Source: Ciceribacter sichuanensis (GTDB lineage: Bacteria > Pseudomonadota > Alphaproteobacteria > Rhizobiales > Rhizobiaceae). From it: a DNA stretch of 64,000 nt. The position numbers and the translations under genes are program-made. Location: the NCBI RefSeq assembly GCF_024055605.1, contig NZ_JAMXLX010000005.1, positions 1 to 64,000 on the forward strand. Reading direction: 5' to 3'. Below, in pieces: positions 7,621-15,546 of this stretch (position 1 is the stretch's first letter; every line of letters starts with the position of its first letter). Below the pieces are notes generated by a model. That model ran no database searches. It was not told where the DNA came from and saw only the letters and a list, made by a program, of their open reading frames with translations.

Positions 7621-8808
7621 ATGTCTAAGCCGCAGCTTACGCTTGCCACCCTTTGCCTTGCGCTTCTTGCGGCACCTGCTTCGTGGGCGCTTGAGGTGAA
7701 GGTTGCCTTGCTTCGCGTCGATAAACCCATGCTGCCGCCGATCTCGCGGCTCGATGTGCCGCCTGCGGATCTGGGGCTTGCCGGCGCCAACCTCGGCAAC
7801 GAGGATAATCGCACCACAGGCGCCTTCACCGGCACGGACTACAAGCTGACCACGAAGACAGTAGCGCCGGCGGAGGCCCTTGCGGCGCTGGATGCCCTCA
7901 AGGCCGAGGGTATACGCCTCATTGCGGTGATTTCCGATGGCGAGACGCTGAAGCAGCTCGCGGACCGCGCCGGTCCCGATACGTTGATCCTGAATGCCGG
8001 TGCCCGTGACGATGCGTTGCGCGATGCCGAGTGCCGGGCGAATGTCCTGCATGTCTCGCCCAGCCGCTCCATGCTGACCGACAGCGTCGTGCAGTTCCTG
8101 ATGTGGAAGAAGTGGGCGCGGATCATGCTGATCTACGGCTCCCATCCCGAAGACAAGCTGCTTGCCGACAGTTATCGCAAATCGGCCGCGAAGTTCGGCG
8201 CGAAGATCGTCGAGGAGCGCGAGTTCGTCGATACCGGCGGTGCGCGGCGAACCGATACTGGCCATGTGCAGGTCCAGCGACAGATCCCGGTCTTTACCCA
8301 GGAAGCCAAGGAGCACGACGTCACTGTCGCCGCCGACGAGACGGACGTTTTCGCCGCCTATCTGCCCTATCATTCCTGGGATCCGAGGCCGGTTGCCGGC
8401 TCGGCCGGGCTGATGCCGCTGTCCTGGCATCCGGCGCACGAGTCCTGGGGGGCTACCCAATTCCACCGCCGTTTCGAAAAGCTTGCCGGCCGCAGCATGC
8501 GTGAGGAGGACTATCAGGCCTGGCTTGCCATGCGGGTGGTGGGCGAAGCCGTTACGCGTTCCGGCAAGGCAGATGCGAAATCGATCCGCGACTATGCGCT
8601 TTCGAAGGATTTCGATCTTGCCGCCTTCAAGGGGCAGAAACTGACATTCCGCACATGGAACGGCCAGATGCGCCAGCCGATCCTGCTCGGCGACGGGCGC
8701 ATCACCGTCTCCGTCTCGCCGCAGGACGGTTACCTGCACCAGTTCTCCCCGCTCGATACGCTGGGGATCGATGCGCCAGAAACCGCCTGCCACGCTTTTG
8801 GAGGATAA
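7621..8808 (+). CDS. PedA1/LutA-like ABC-type binding protein of PQQ alcohol dehydrogenase systems
   Basis: A 395-residue exported protein (signal peptide to about residue 23, ending ASWALE) with a branched-chain amino acid receptor-type periplasmic binding fold. Recognisable segments are VISDGETLKQLADRAG, LMLTDSVVQFLMWKKW and YLPYHSWDPRPV. It belongs to the family always seen with PQQ alcohol dehydrogenases (TIGR03863 in my memory). Relatives PedA1 in Pseudomonas putida and LutA in Methylobacterium extorquens are linked to rare-earth-dependent growth. A role in lanthanide uptake or sensing is therefore likely, though the ligand may be a chelate. The stop is 2 bases before the next ATG. Confidence 0.83.
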   Translation: MSKPQLTLATLCLALLAAPASWALEVKVALLRVDKPMLPPISRLDVPPADLGLAGANLGNEDNRTTGAFTGTDYKLTTKTVAPAEALAALDALKAEGIRLIAVISDGETLKQLADRAGPDTLILNAGARDDALRDAECRANVLHVSPSRSMLTDSVVQFLMWKKWARIMLIYGSHPEDKLLADSYRKSAAKFGAKIVEEREFVDTGGARRTDTGHVQVQRQIPVFTQEAKEHDVTVAADETDVFAAYLPYHSWDPRPVAGSAGLMPLSWHPAHESWGATQFHRRFEKLAGRSMREEDYQAWLAMRVVGEAVTRSGKADAKSIRDYALSKDFDLAAFKGQKLTFRTWNGQMRQPILLGDGRITVSVSPQDGYLHQFSPLDTLGIDAPETACHAFGG

Positions 8809-8810
8809 AC

Positions 8811-9788
8811 ATGCTGAAACCCGCCTTCGTGATCCTGCCCCTTGCGCTCATGATGAGCGGGCCGGCGCTCGCCAACAAGGTGTTCGTTACCAACGAGCGC
8901 GGCAACAGCGTCACGGTGCTCGACAGCACGACCTGGGAAAAGATCGCCGAGTTTCCGGCGGGAAATCGCCCGCGCGGGATCACCATCAGCCCCGATGGCA
9001 AGGAACTCTATGTCTGTGCGTCGGACGACGATACGGTCAGGGTGTTCGACCCGGAGACCTACAAGGAATTGCATACGCTGCCGTCCGGGCCTGATCCGGA
9101 ACTCTTTGCGCTGCATCCGTCCGGCAACCCGCTCTACATCGCCAACGAGGACGACAATCTGGTGACCGTGGTGGACACCAGGACGCATCAGGTGCTCGCC
9201 GAAATTCCCGTCGGCGTCGAGCCGGAAGGGGTGGCCGTCAGTCCCGATGCCAAGACGCTGATCAACACGTCAGAAACCACCAACATGGCGCATTTCATCG
9301 ACACCTCAACCTACGAGATCGTGCACAACGTGCTGGTCGACCAGCGGCCGCGCTACGCCGAATTCACCGCCGACGGAAAGAAGCTCTATGTCAGCGCCGA
9401 GATCGGCGGCACCGTTTCCGTCATCAATCTCGGTGGTGAGGGTGAGCCGAAGGTCGACAAGAAGATAACCTTCGAGGTTCCGGGTGTCCTGCATGAATGG
9501 CTGCAGCCCGTCGGCATCAAGGCGACCCGCGACGGTTCGCGCGTGTTTGTGGCGCTCGGGCCGGCAAACCGGGTTGCCGTTGTCGATGCGGCGACGGATG
9601 AGGTGCTCGATTATCTGCTGGTGGGGCAGCGGGTCTGGCAGATGGCCTTCACCCCGAAGGAGGATTTTCTCGTCGTCACCAACGGCAATTCCAACGATGT
9701 CAGCATCATCGACGTGAAGGCGGAGAAGGTCATTCGTTCGGTGCCGGTCGGCGAACAGCCATGGGGCGTGGTGGTGGCGCCGGATTGA
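8811..9788 (+). CDS. Exported beta-propeller protein, PQQ/ABC-associated YVTN repeat family
   Basis: A 325-residue exported protein with a signal peptide (cleaved near residue 21, ALANK) and six to seven YncE/YVTN blades, for example VFVTNERGNSVTVLDS, LYIANEDDNLVTVVD and FLVVTNGNSNDVSIID. This is the beta-propeller family that accompanies PQQ-associated ABC transporters (TIGR03866 in my memory). It is distinct in sequence from the propeller at 5472-6473. A strong GGAGG ribosome binding site overlaps the end of the preceding gene. By gene order it occupies the place of PedA2 in the rare-earth uptake cluster of P. putida, but that equivalence is inferred. Confidence 0.83.
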   Translation: MLKPAFVILPLALMMSGPALANKVFVTNERGNSVTVLDSTTWEKIAEFPAGNRPRGITISPDGKELYVCASDDDTVRVFDPETYKELHTLPSGPDPELFALHPSGNPLYIANEDDNLVTVVDTRTHQVLAEIPVGVEPEGVAVSPDAKTLINTSETTNMAHFIDTSTYEIVHNVLVDQRPRYAEFTADGKKLYVSAEIGGTVSVINLGGEGEPKVDKKITFEVPGVLHEWLQPVGIKATRDGSRVFVALGPANRVAVVDAATDEVLDYLLVGQRVWQMAFTPKEDFLVVTNGNSNDVSIIDVKAEKVIRSVPVGEQPWGVVVAPD

Positions 9789-9824
9789 TTTTGGACATGC
9801 AATTTCATTGGGAGGATTTCGAAC

Positions 9825-10292
9825 ATGCATAAGTTTCTAATCGCGGCATTTGCCGCCTTGCTGGCGGTTCCGGCGACGGGAATGCTGGCGAACACACCGG
9901 CTCTTGCCGCGCCGCTTTGCGACAAGCTCGGGTTCGCCGGGCTGCTCGCCAAATGCAATCGTGGAGAGCCGATCGAGCTTACGCTCGCATCGGGCAAGCC
10001 GCTCGGCGCGGGCGAGGTGAAACTGCAATCCGGCGCCTATTACGAGCTGAAGATCACCGCCGACGGTTCGGCCGAACTGGGGATCTCAGGGCCTGAATTC
10101 TTTCGGGCGATCTGGATGAACGAGATCGTCATCAACGGCATTGAGGTGCGGCCGATGGCGATCGACAGCCTTGAATTCGACAAGGCCGGTCTCGCCACTC
10201 TGTCGTTCATCGCCATCAAGCCCGGCAGTTACGAGGTTCGCATCCCGAATACCGCGAGTGACAGCCAGAAGATCAAGATTGCCATTCAATAA
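9825..10292 (+). CDS. Exported protein of unknown function, possibly cupredoxin-like but without copper ligands
   Basis: A 155-residue exported protein with a signal peptide to about residue 29 (NTPALAAPL). The mature part has two cysteines near its start (LCDKLGFAGLLAKCN) and then a run of beta-strand-like segments ending KPGSYEVRIPN. The strand pattern and a terminal xxPGSYExxIP resemble cupredoxins, yet the usual C-x-H-x-M copper site is absent. GGGAGGATTTCGAAC precedes the ATG. I do not recognise the family with certainty. It sits between the propeller protein and a PepSY-like protein inside the Ped/Lut run, which suggests a periplasmic accessory role in PQQ/lanthanide metabolism. Confidence 0.7.
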   Translation: MHKFLIAAFAALLAVPATGMLANTPALAAPLCDKLGFAGLLAKCNRGEPIELTLASGKPLGAGEVKLQSGAYYELKITADGSAELGISGPEFFRAIWMNEIVINGIEVRPMAIDSLEFDKAGLATLSFIAIKPGSYEVRIPNTASDSQKIKIAIQ

Positions 10293-10315
10293 TTCTGTTC
10301 AGGAGGACCAGTGAC

Positions 10316-10573
10316 ATGACCAGGCATTTGATGACGATTGCCATTCTCTCAGCCGTTTTCGCCATGCCGCTCAGCGCTTCCGCCGAGGAAGTGCCGGCCG
10401 ACAAGCAGACGGCGATCCTCGCTATGCTGAAGACCATGCAATGCGAGGTCGATCCGGCCAATATCGAGGCGGATGACGGTGGGTTCGAACTGGATGACGT
10501 CTTCTGCGCCGATGGGCAGTACGACATGAAGCTGAACGCCGATCTGAGCGTCGCCGATAAGCGCAAGGAATAG
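10316..10573 (+). CDS. Small exported acidic PepSY-like protein
   Basis: An 85-residue protein with a signal peptide (cleaved after ASA, residue 23), leaving about 62 mature residues. The mature part is rich in Asp/Glu (VDPANIEADDGG, FELDDV) and ends in DGQYDMKLNADLSV, the typical hairpin of small PepSY domain proteins. Cys43 and Cys64 could form a disulfide. It has an AGGAGG ribosome binding site. One PepSY protein (LanPepSY of Methylobacillus) has been reported to bind lanthanides, so a metal-binding role is a reasonable guess here, but this is inference from family, acidity and neighbours only. Confidence 0.72.
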   Translation: MTRHLMTIAILSAVFAMPLSASAEEVPADKQTAILAMLKTMQCEVDPANIEADDGGFELDDVFCADGQYDMKLNADLSVADKRKE

Positions 10574-10666
10574 CGCTTGTCGGCGTTTCCTGCCGGGCCG
10601 GAGAATCGTGTAAGAACGCAACGGCGAGTGGACCGGCGGGAAAAGGCAGGTCCTGGGAGGTCTGGA

Positions 10667-11653
10667 ATGATGAAGATATCTACGGGAATTCTGTCTGGCG
10701 TACTGGCAGGCTGTCTGCTGGCGATGGGCATTACACTGGCGATTGCCGAGGAACCGCCGAAGCTGCGTGCCGCCATGCTGGCGTCCGGCACGGTCAACTG
10801 GGAAATCGCCACGATCAAGGCCAATGGCTTCGACCGGAAGAACGGTTTCGAGATGGCCGTGCAGGATTACGCGGATAACGGCGCGACGCGCGTCGCCTTC
10901 GAAGGCGGCGAGGCCGATACTATGGTGGCCGACTGGATCTGGGTGGCCTATCAGCGGGCAGCGGGCAAGGACTATGTGTTCATTCCCTATTCGCGCGCGG
11001 TCGGCGGGCTGGTCGTCAAGGACGACAGCCCGGTCAAGGCCCTGCCGGATCTTGCGGGGCAGAAGATCGGCATTGCCGGCGGGCCGCTCGACAAGAGTTG
11101 GCTGATCCTTCGGGCCTACGCGAAAAAGAAATACGACATGGATCTGGCGGGTAGCACTGAACAGGTGTTCGCGGCACCGCCACTGATCTTCAAGTCGGCT
11201 CTTTCGGGTGAAACTGCTGCCGCCGTCAACTTCTGGCATTTCCTCGCCAAGATGAAGGCGAAAGGCATGCATGATCTGGTGACCGTTGCCGACGCCGCCA
11301 CCGAACTCGGGCTCGATCCCGATACGCCGCTTCTCGGCTATGTGCTGAAAGGCGACTATGTGGCCGCTCATCCCGAGATCGCGCGGGGGCTCTACAAGGC
11401 TTCGCTTGCCGCCAAGGAATTGCTGCGCACAGACGATGCCGCCTGGGAGGGATTGCGTGGCCAGATGAATGCCGCCGATGACAAGGAATTCTCGGCGCTT
11501 CGCGATGGCTATCGCGCGGGCATTCCAAGCGGCAAGCCCATTGATGAGGCGGCGGCCGACAGGTTCCTGAAGATCATGGCCGAACTCGGCGGCGAGGAAC
11601 TGGTCGGCAAGGCCACCTCCCTGCCGGAAGGAGTATTCCTCCACCTTGAATGA
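10667..11653 (+). CDS. NitT/TauT-type ABC transporter substrate-binding protein
   Basis: A 328-residue periplasmic binding protein (signal peptide residues 1-27, ending LAIAEE) of the NMT1/SsuA-like type. Family features include NWEIATIKANGFDRKNGFE, the GGEADTMVADWIW segment and LPDLAGQKIGIAGGPLDKSW. Family members bind nitrate, sulfonates, thiamine precursors or other small anions; the ligand here cannot be told from sequence. It starts an importer (binding protein, permease, ATPase) that is inserted between the Ped/Lut-like periplasmic proteins and the PedB/PedC-like transporter, all on one strand with tiny gaps. Its end overlaps the TTG start of the permease gene by 8 bases. Confidence 0.85.
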   Translation: MMKISTGILSGVLAGCLLAMGITLAIAEEPPKLRAAMLASGTVNWEIATIKANGFDRKNGFEMAVQDYADNGATRVAFEGGEADTMVADWIWVAYQRAAGKDYVFIPYSRAVGGLVVKDDSPVKALPDLAGQKIGIAGGPLDKSWLILRAYAKKKYDMDLAGSTEQVFAAPPLIFKSALSGETAAAVNFWHFLAKMKAKGMHDLVTVADAATELGLDPDTPLLGYVLKGDYVAAHPEIARGLYKASLAAKELLRTDDAAWEGLRGQMNAADDKEFSALRDGYRAGIPSGKPIDEAAADRFLKIMAELGGEELVGKATSLPEGVFLHLE

Positions 11654-12407
11654 TGCCCTTGGAAATCCGGTGGTGGTCCGTTCCGTTTCGCTCGGTCTGA
11701 TCCTGCTTGTCTGGATCGTTGCCGCAGGGCTGACCGCCGACGCGACCGTGCTGCCGCAGCCGTGGACGTTGCTTGAACCGTTCGTCCGTGTCGTCGGCTC
11801 CGGCGCGTTGCCTTATCATCTGGGTATGACGCTGTTTCGGGTTGTCTGCGCCTTCGTGCCGGCCATGCTGATCGGGGCGGCCATCGGCTTTCTGATGGGG
11901 CGTTTTCCGAGTGTCGACCGCTGGCTCGATCCTTGGCTCGTCGTGTTCCTTAACCTGCCGGCGCTCGTGCTGATCGTGCTTTGCTATCTGTGGATCGGTC
12001 TCAACGAAACGGCGGCGATCCTGGCAGTCGTGCTCAACAAGATCCCCAATGTCGCGACGCTGGTGCGCGAGGGCGCACGGGCGCTCGATCCCGATCTCGA
12101 TGCCATGGCGAAGGTCTATCGCATGAGCGGTCCGGCAAGGTTGCGCCATGTCGTGCTGCCGCAGCTTGCGCCTTTTCTCGCAGGCGCTGCGCGTTCCGGC
12201 ATCGCGGTGATCTGGAAGATCGTGCTGGTCGTCGAGTTTCTCGGCCGTTCCAGCGGCATCGGTTTCCAGATCCATTTCTATTTCCAGCTTTTCGACGTCA
12301 CCATGGTGCTGGTCTATGCCTTGACCTTCATTGTCGTGATGCTTGTGGTCGAAGCCCTGTTGTTGCAGCCGGTGGAACGTCGGGCACGGCGCTGGAGGAC
12401 GGCATGA
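11646..12407 (+). CDS. NitT/TauT-type ABC transporter permease
   Basis: A 253-residue inner-membrane permease with about six transmembrane segments and the BPD_transp_1 EAA-like loop (AMAKVYRMSGPARLRHVVLPQ). It forms the channel for the importer whose binding protein is encoded just upstream and whose ATPase follows. The most upstream plausible start is TTG at 11646, preceded by GGAAGGAG; no ATG is available in this frame before the first membrane segment. It overlaps the ATPase gene as ATGA at 12404. Confidence 0.85.
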   Translation: MNDALGNPVVVRSVSLGLILLVWIVAAGLTADATVLPQPWTLLEPFVRVVGSGALPYHLGMTLFRVVCAFVPAMLIGAAIGFLMGRFPSVDRWLDPWLVVFLNLPALVLIVLCYLWIGLNETAAILAVVLNKIPNVATLVREGARALDPDLDAMAKVYRMSGPARLRHVVLPQLAPFLAGAARSGIAVIWKIVLVVEFLGRSSGIGFQIHFYFQLFDVTMVLVYALTFIVVMLVVEALLLQPVERRARRWRTA

Positions 12408-13036
12408 TCAGGGTCGATATTCGTCGAAAGGCCTTCGGAGACAATGTCATCCTGAAGGATATCCACTTCGAAATGGCAGGCGGGGAAACCGTTGCCATTC
12501 TGGGGTCGTCGGGTATCGGCAAGTCGACCCTACTCAGGCTGATCGCCGGCATCGATCCAGTCTTCGAAGGATTGGTCGAGCGCCCGCCCAATATCGCCAT
12601 GGTGTTTCAGGAGCCGGTGCTCTTGCCGTGGCGAAGCGTCTTGCAGAACCTGACGATCGTGCATCCCACGCTTGGCGATGAGGCAGCCCTTTCGGCGCTT
12701 CATCGCATAGGCATTGCCGACAAGGCTGGGCTTTTTCCCGGGCAACTCTCGCTCGGCCAGCAGCGCCGGCTGGCGCTGGCGCGAGCCTTTGCCGGAAGGC
12801 CGGAACTGCTGGTGATGGACGAACCGTATGTTTCTCTCGATCCCGAGACAGCGGAAGAGATGCTGGAACTCACCGAGGCGCTGGTTGCCGAGACGCGGCC
12901 GGCCGTCATTCTGGTGACCCATTCGGAAAGGGAGGCGGAACGCCTCGCCGGTCGCCGGCTCCGGCTGGCCGGTCACCCGGCGACGATTACGGATCGCGGC
13001 GGTGACGCCGTTTCCAAACGGGGGACGGCGCGATGA
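12404..13036 (+). CDS. NitT/TauT-type ABC transporter ATP-binding protein (short, with LSLGQ signature)
   Basis: A 210-residue cytoplasmic ATPase. Walker A is GSSGIGKST (residues about 34-42), the Q-loop is VFQEPVLLPWR, Walker B is LLVMDEP. The ABC signature reads LSLGQQRR instead of the canonical LSGGQ. The protein is shorter than typical NitT/TauT ATPases (about 250 residues), mostly by loss of C-terminal sequence. It overlaps both its neighbours by 4 bases, so the whole ABC set from 10667 to 14552 is translationally coupled. It should energise the permease encoded at 11646. Confidence 0.85.
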   Translation: MIRVDIRRKAFGDNVILKDIHFEMAGGETVAILGSSGIGKSTLLRLIAGIDPVFEGLVERPPNIAMVFQEPVLLPWRSVLQNLTIVHPTLGDEAALSALHRIGIADKAGLFPGQLSLGQQRRLALARAFAGRPELLVMDEPYVSLDPETAEEMLELTEALVAETRPAVILVTHSEREAERLAGRRLRLAGHPATITDRGGDAVSKRGTAR

Positions 13037-13761
13037 AGGGCTTGGATATCCGCCATGTCAGCTATCGTTACGGCGAGCGCAGGGCGCTGGATGATGTCAG
13101 CTTCGGCGTAATGCCCGGGCGTTTCTGCGCGTTGCTCGGGCCGAATGGCGCCGGAAAGTCTACGCTTTTTGCCCTGCTGACGCGGCTGATCGTGGCGGAC
13201 GAGGGGACGATCGGTGTCGCCGGCTTCGATATCGCGCGCTCACCGCGATCCGCGCTCGCCCGCATCGGCGTCGTCTTCCAGCAACCGACGCTCGACCTCG
13301 ACATGACGGTCAGGCGGAACATGCGCTATTTCGCCGGCCTGCATGGCCTTTCCGGGAGAGAGGCCGCGGAGGCCATCGAGCGGTCGCTGGAACAGCTCGG
13401 TATGGCCGAGCGTGCCGACGAGCAGGTGAGGGCGCTCAATGGCGGCCATCGCCGGCGCATGGAGATCGCCCGCGCGCTGGTGCATCGTCCCGACATTCTG
13501 CTGCTCGACGAGCCGACGGTCGGGCTCGATGCCGCGTCACGGCAGGCGATTACGGATCATGTGCATCAGTTGGCGGAAGGTGGCCTTGCCGTGCTCTGGG
13601 CGACGCATCTGGTGGACGAGATCGCCATGTCGGATCAGGTTGTGGTGCTGCATCGGGGAAAGGTGCTGAGCGACGGCATCGCTTCCGATCTTGCGGGCGG
13701 GCAGGGGTTGGCGAAGGCTTTTCTCGCGATGACGGCAGAAGGTAGCGAGGCGACCCCATGA
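13033..13761 (+). CDS. PedB/LutE-like ABC transporter ATP-binding protein, PQQ alcohol dehydrogenase-associated
   Basis: A 242-residue ATPase. Walker A is GPNGAGKST, the Q-loop VFQQPTLDLDMTV, Walker B ILLLDEPTVGLD. The signature region reads LNGGHRRRMEIARAL, a departure from LSGGQ that is shared, as I recall, by the PQQ-associated ATPase family (TIGR03864). It pairs with the ABC-2 permease that follows (ATGA overlap). In P. putida PedB and PedC, and in M. extorquens LutE and LutF, relatives are needed for rare-earth-dependent growth, so transport of a lanthanide or a lanthanide chelate is the best hypothesis. Confidence 0.85.
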   Translation: MKGLDIRHVSYRYGERRALDDVSFGVMPGRFCALLGPNGAGKSTLFALLTRLIVADEGTIGVAGFDIARSPRSALARIGVVFQQPTLDLDMTVRRNMRYFAGLHGLSGREAAEAIERSLEQLGMAERADEQVRALNGGHRRRMEIARALVHRPDILLLDEPTVGLDAASRQAITDHVHQLAEGGLAVLWATHLVDEIAMSDQVVVLHRGKVLSDGIASDLAGGQGLAKAFLAMTAEGSEATP

Positions 13762-14552
13762 AGCCCTGGCTCACTGCACTTTTCGCCATCATCACCCGCG
13801 AAAACCTGCGTTTCATCCGTCAACGCGGGCGCTTCCTTGCGGCGCTGGTGCGGCCACTTGTCTGGCTTCTGGTCTTTGCCGCCGGTTTTCGCGCCGCTCT
13901 CGGCGTTTCGATCATTCCGCCCTACCAGACCTATATCACCTATGAGGTCTATATCGTGCCGGGGCTTTGCGGCATGATCCAGCTGTTCAATGGCATGCAG
14001 TCGTCGCTGTCGCTGGTCTACGATCAGGAAATGGGGTCGATGCGGCTTCTTTTGACGTCGCCGCTGCCCCGCTGGTGGCTGCTGTTTTCCAAGCTGCTCG
14101 CCGGCGTCATCGTATCCATCCTGCAGGTCATGGTTTTCCTCGGTATCGCCGCGCTGACGGGTATCGAACTGCCGCCCCTCGGTTACATTGCGGTGCTGCC
14201 GGCCCTGCTTCTGAGCGGCTTGATGCTTGGAGCCTTCGGCCTGCTGATCTCGTCGACCATCCGGCAGCTCGAGAATTTCGCCGGCGTCATGAACTTCGTG
14301 ATCTTTCCGATGTTCTTCCTGTCCTCGGCGCTCTATCCGCTCTGGAAGATGGCCGAGAGCTCGCCGCTGCTGCGCGATATCTGCGCCTATAACCCCTTCA
14401 CCCATGCCGTCGAACTCATCCGTTTTGCCCTTTATGGCGAACTCAACCTGGAAGCTCTCGCCTGGGTCGTCGGCTGTTTCGTGGTGTTCATGCTGGCGGC
14501 GCTCTGGGGTTACGATCCCGCCCGCGCCATGCTGCGTCCCCGAGGCCGCTGA
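13758..14552 (+). CDS. PedC/LutF-like ABC-2 type permease, PQQ alcohol dehydrogenase-associated
   Basis: A 264-residue membrane protein with six predicted helices and the ABC-2 transporter architecture (segments [44 protein letters not shown] and [14 protein letters not shown]). It belongs to the PedC family found only beside quinoprotein dehydrogenases (TIGR03861 in my memory). It is the membrane partner of the ATPase at 13033. ABC-2 permeases are usually exporters, so the import role reported for the Ped/Lut system leaves room for an export-driven mechanism, for instance secretion of a chelator. Confidence 0.85.
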   Translation: MKPWLTALFAIITRENLRFIRQRGRFLAALVRPLVWLLVFAAGFRAALGVSIIPPYQTYITYEVYIVPGLCGMIQLFNGMQSSLSLVYDQEMGSMRLLLTSPLPRWWLLFSKLLAGVIVSILQVMVFLGIAALTGIELPPLGYIAVLPALLLSGLMLGAFGLLISSTIRQLENFAGVMNFVIFPMFFLSSALYPLWKMAESSPLLRDICAYNPFTHAVELIRFALYGELNLEALAWVVGCFVVFMLAALWGYDPARAMLRPRGR

Positions 14553-14670
14553 GGCCCTCGCCGCGCGAAAAACCGACACTTTCCGCTATATTGTCGCGAG
14601 ACCTTTTTGCCCCGATCCTGTCCTTGAAATGATGACGCTGGAGGCGTCGAAACCCGAGGAGGAGGACCCC

Positions 14671-15240
14671 ATGATTAAGCTGCATCCGTCCATCGACAAC
14701 GGCTGGCCGCCAGCAAAGGCCGGCTTTTCCGGCGGTACGTTGACGTGCAAATGCGCCACCAATCCGGTGACGGTCGAGATCGGCGCGCAGACGGCGTACA
14801 ACCACGCCTGCGGCTGCACCAAATGCTGGAAGCCGAAGGGCGCGATCTTCGCCCAGATCGCGGTTGTGTCGCGCGACAAGGTCAAGGTCACCTCGGGCGA
14901 GGAAAAGCTCTACATTGTCGATCCCAATGCGACGATCCAGCGTCATGCCTGCAAGGAATGCGGTACCCACATGTATGGCCGCATCGAGAATACCAACCAT
15001 GCCTTTTACGGGCTCGACTTCGTTCATACCGAACTCAGCGACGAGACCGGCTGGTCGCCGCCGGAATTTGCGGCTTTCGTATCCTCGGTGATCGAGAGCG
15101 GCGTCAGCCCCGACAAGATGGCTGAAATCCGGGCGCGCCTCAACGAACTGGGCCTGCCGCCCTATGACGCCCTTTCGCCCGCGCTTATGGATGCGATCGC
15201 GACACATATTGCCAAGCAGTCGGGTGCACTGGCCGCATAA
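14671..15240 (+). CDS. gfa: Glutathione-dependent formaldehyde-activating enzyme
   Basis: A 189-residue cytoplasmic zinc protein proposed to speed the condensation of formaldehyde with glutathione, feeding the dehydrogenase at the left edge of the window. The metal-binding cysteines are all present: C26, C28, C47, C49, C52, C94 and C97 ([21 protein letters not shown]). The ATG at 14671 follows a GAGGAGGAGGA ribosome binding site; an upstream ATG in frame at about 14630 is possible but less well placed. It ends the rightward C1 unit, with a hairpin just after its stop. Confidence 0.93.
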   Translation: MIKLHPSIDNGWPPAKAGFSGGTLTCKCATNPVTVEIGAQTAYNHACGCTKCWKPKGAIFAQIAVVSRDKVKVTSGEEKLYIVDPNATIQRHACKECGTHMYGRIENTNHAFYGLDFVHTELSDETGWSPPEFAAFVSSVIESGVSPDKMAEIRARLNELGLPPYDALSPALMDAIATHIAKQSGALAA

Positions 15241-15242
15241 AC

Positions 15243-15276
15243 CGGGATGGCGAAAGGCCGCCCGGCCTCGATCCCG
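15243..15276 (+). terminator. Nested hairpin after gfa (possible terminator)
   Basis: An outer stem CGGGAT (15243-15248) / ATCCCG (15271-15276) encloses an inner stem AGGCCG/CGGCCT (15255-15268). It begins 3 bases after the gfa stop. There is no T-run, so it may be a weak or factor-assisted terminator. Confidence 0.45.
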
Positions 15277-15546
15277 ATATGGTCATGTCCAAGGAAGATG
15301 GGGGCGGGGTCTTTGACAAAAACCGCCCGCATCGTCCCGTATCCCGTGCCAGCGAGGCCAAGCCAGCCGCCTCCCGCAACCGCCCGCTCCTTTGCATATC
15401 TTGCAGGGGACGGGTGGGGCTTGGGAGGCTTTGTTGTGAAATACCGAGAGTATCTGGCGTATTTGCTCTGATGCCGGAGAGACAGGAAACCCAGGCACGA
15501 CGTCCTGGGTCAAGGATTCCAAATCCGTTTGTTACTGCCCTGTATC
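15277..15546. other. Intergenic region between convergent gfa and the cbb operon end
   Basis: About 270 bases between two convergent units. Apart from the hairpins at 15243-15276 and 15489-15510 I see no gene with a credible start or codon pattern, and no RNA gene. Confidence 0.5.
15489..15510 (-). terminator. Candidate terminator of the leftward cbb operon
   Basis: A 7-bp perfect stem ACCCAGG/CCTGGGT with an 8-base loop lies 37 bases beyond the stop of the thioredoxin-like gene. Read on the minus strand it is followed by TTTCCTGTC, a short T-rich tail, so it could end the cbb transcript. Confidence 0.5.

Noticed and set aside
7498-8793. Extension of the DUF3280-like gene to a 601-residue frame
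   Set aside because: The extra N-terminal part is antisense to the PedA1-like gene; the ATG at 7497 begins a proper signal peptide and fits the family length.
10316-10573. Lanmodulin
   Set aside because: The small acidic protein has no EF-hand loops; its pattern is PepSY-like, so it is not called lanmodulin.
10667-13036. A second nitrate or taurine transporter named nrt/tau
   Set aside because: The NitT/TauT family is broad and the context is methanol oxidation, so no substrate-specific name is justified.
15277-15546. Short open frames in the gap between gfa and the thioredoxin-like gene
   Set aside because: They have no ribosome binding sites, no recognisable motifs and cross the hairpins; the gap is treated as non-coding.
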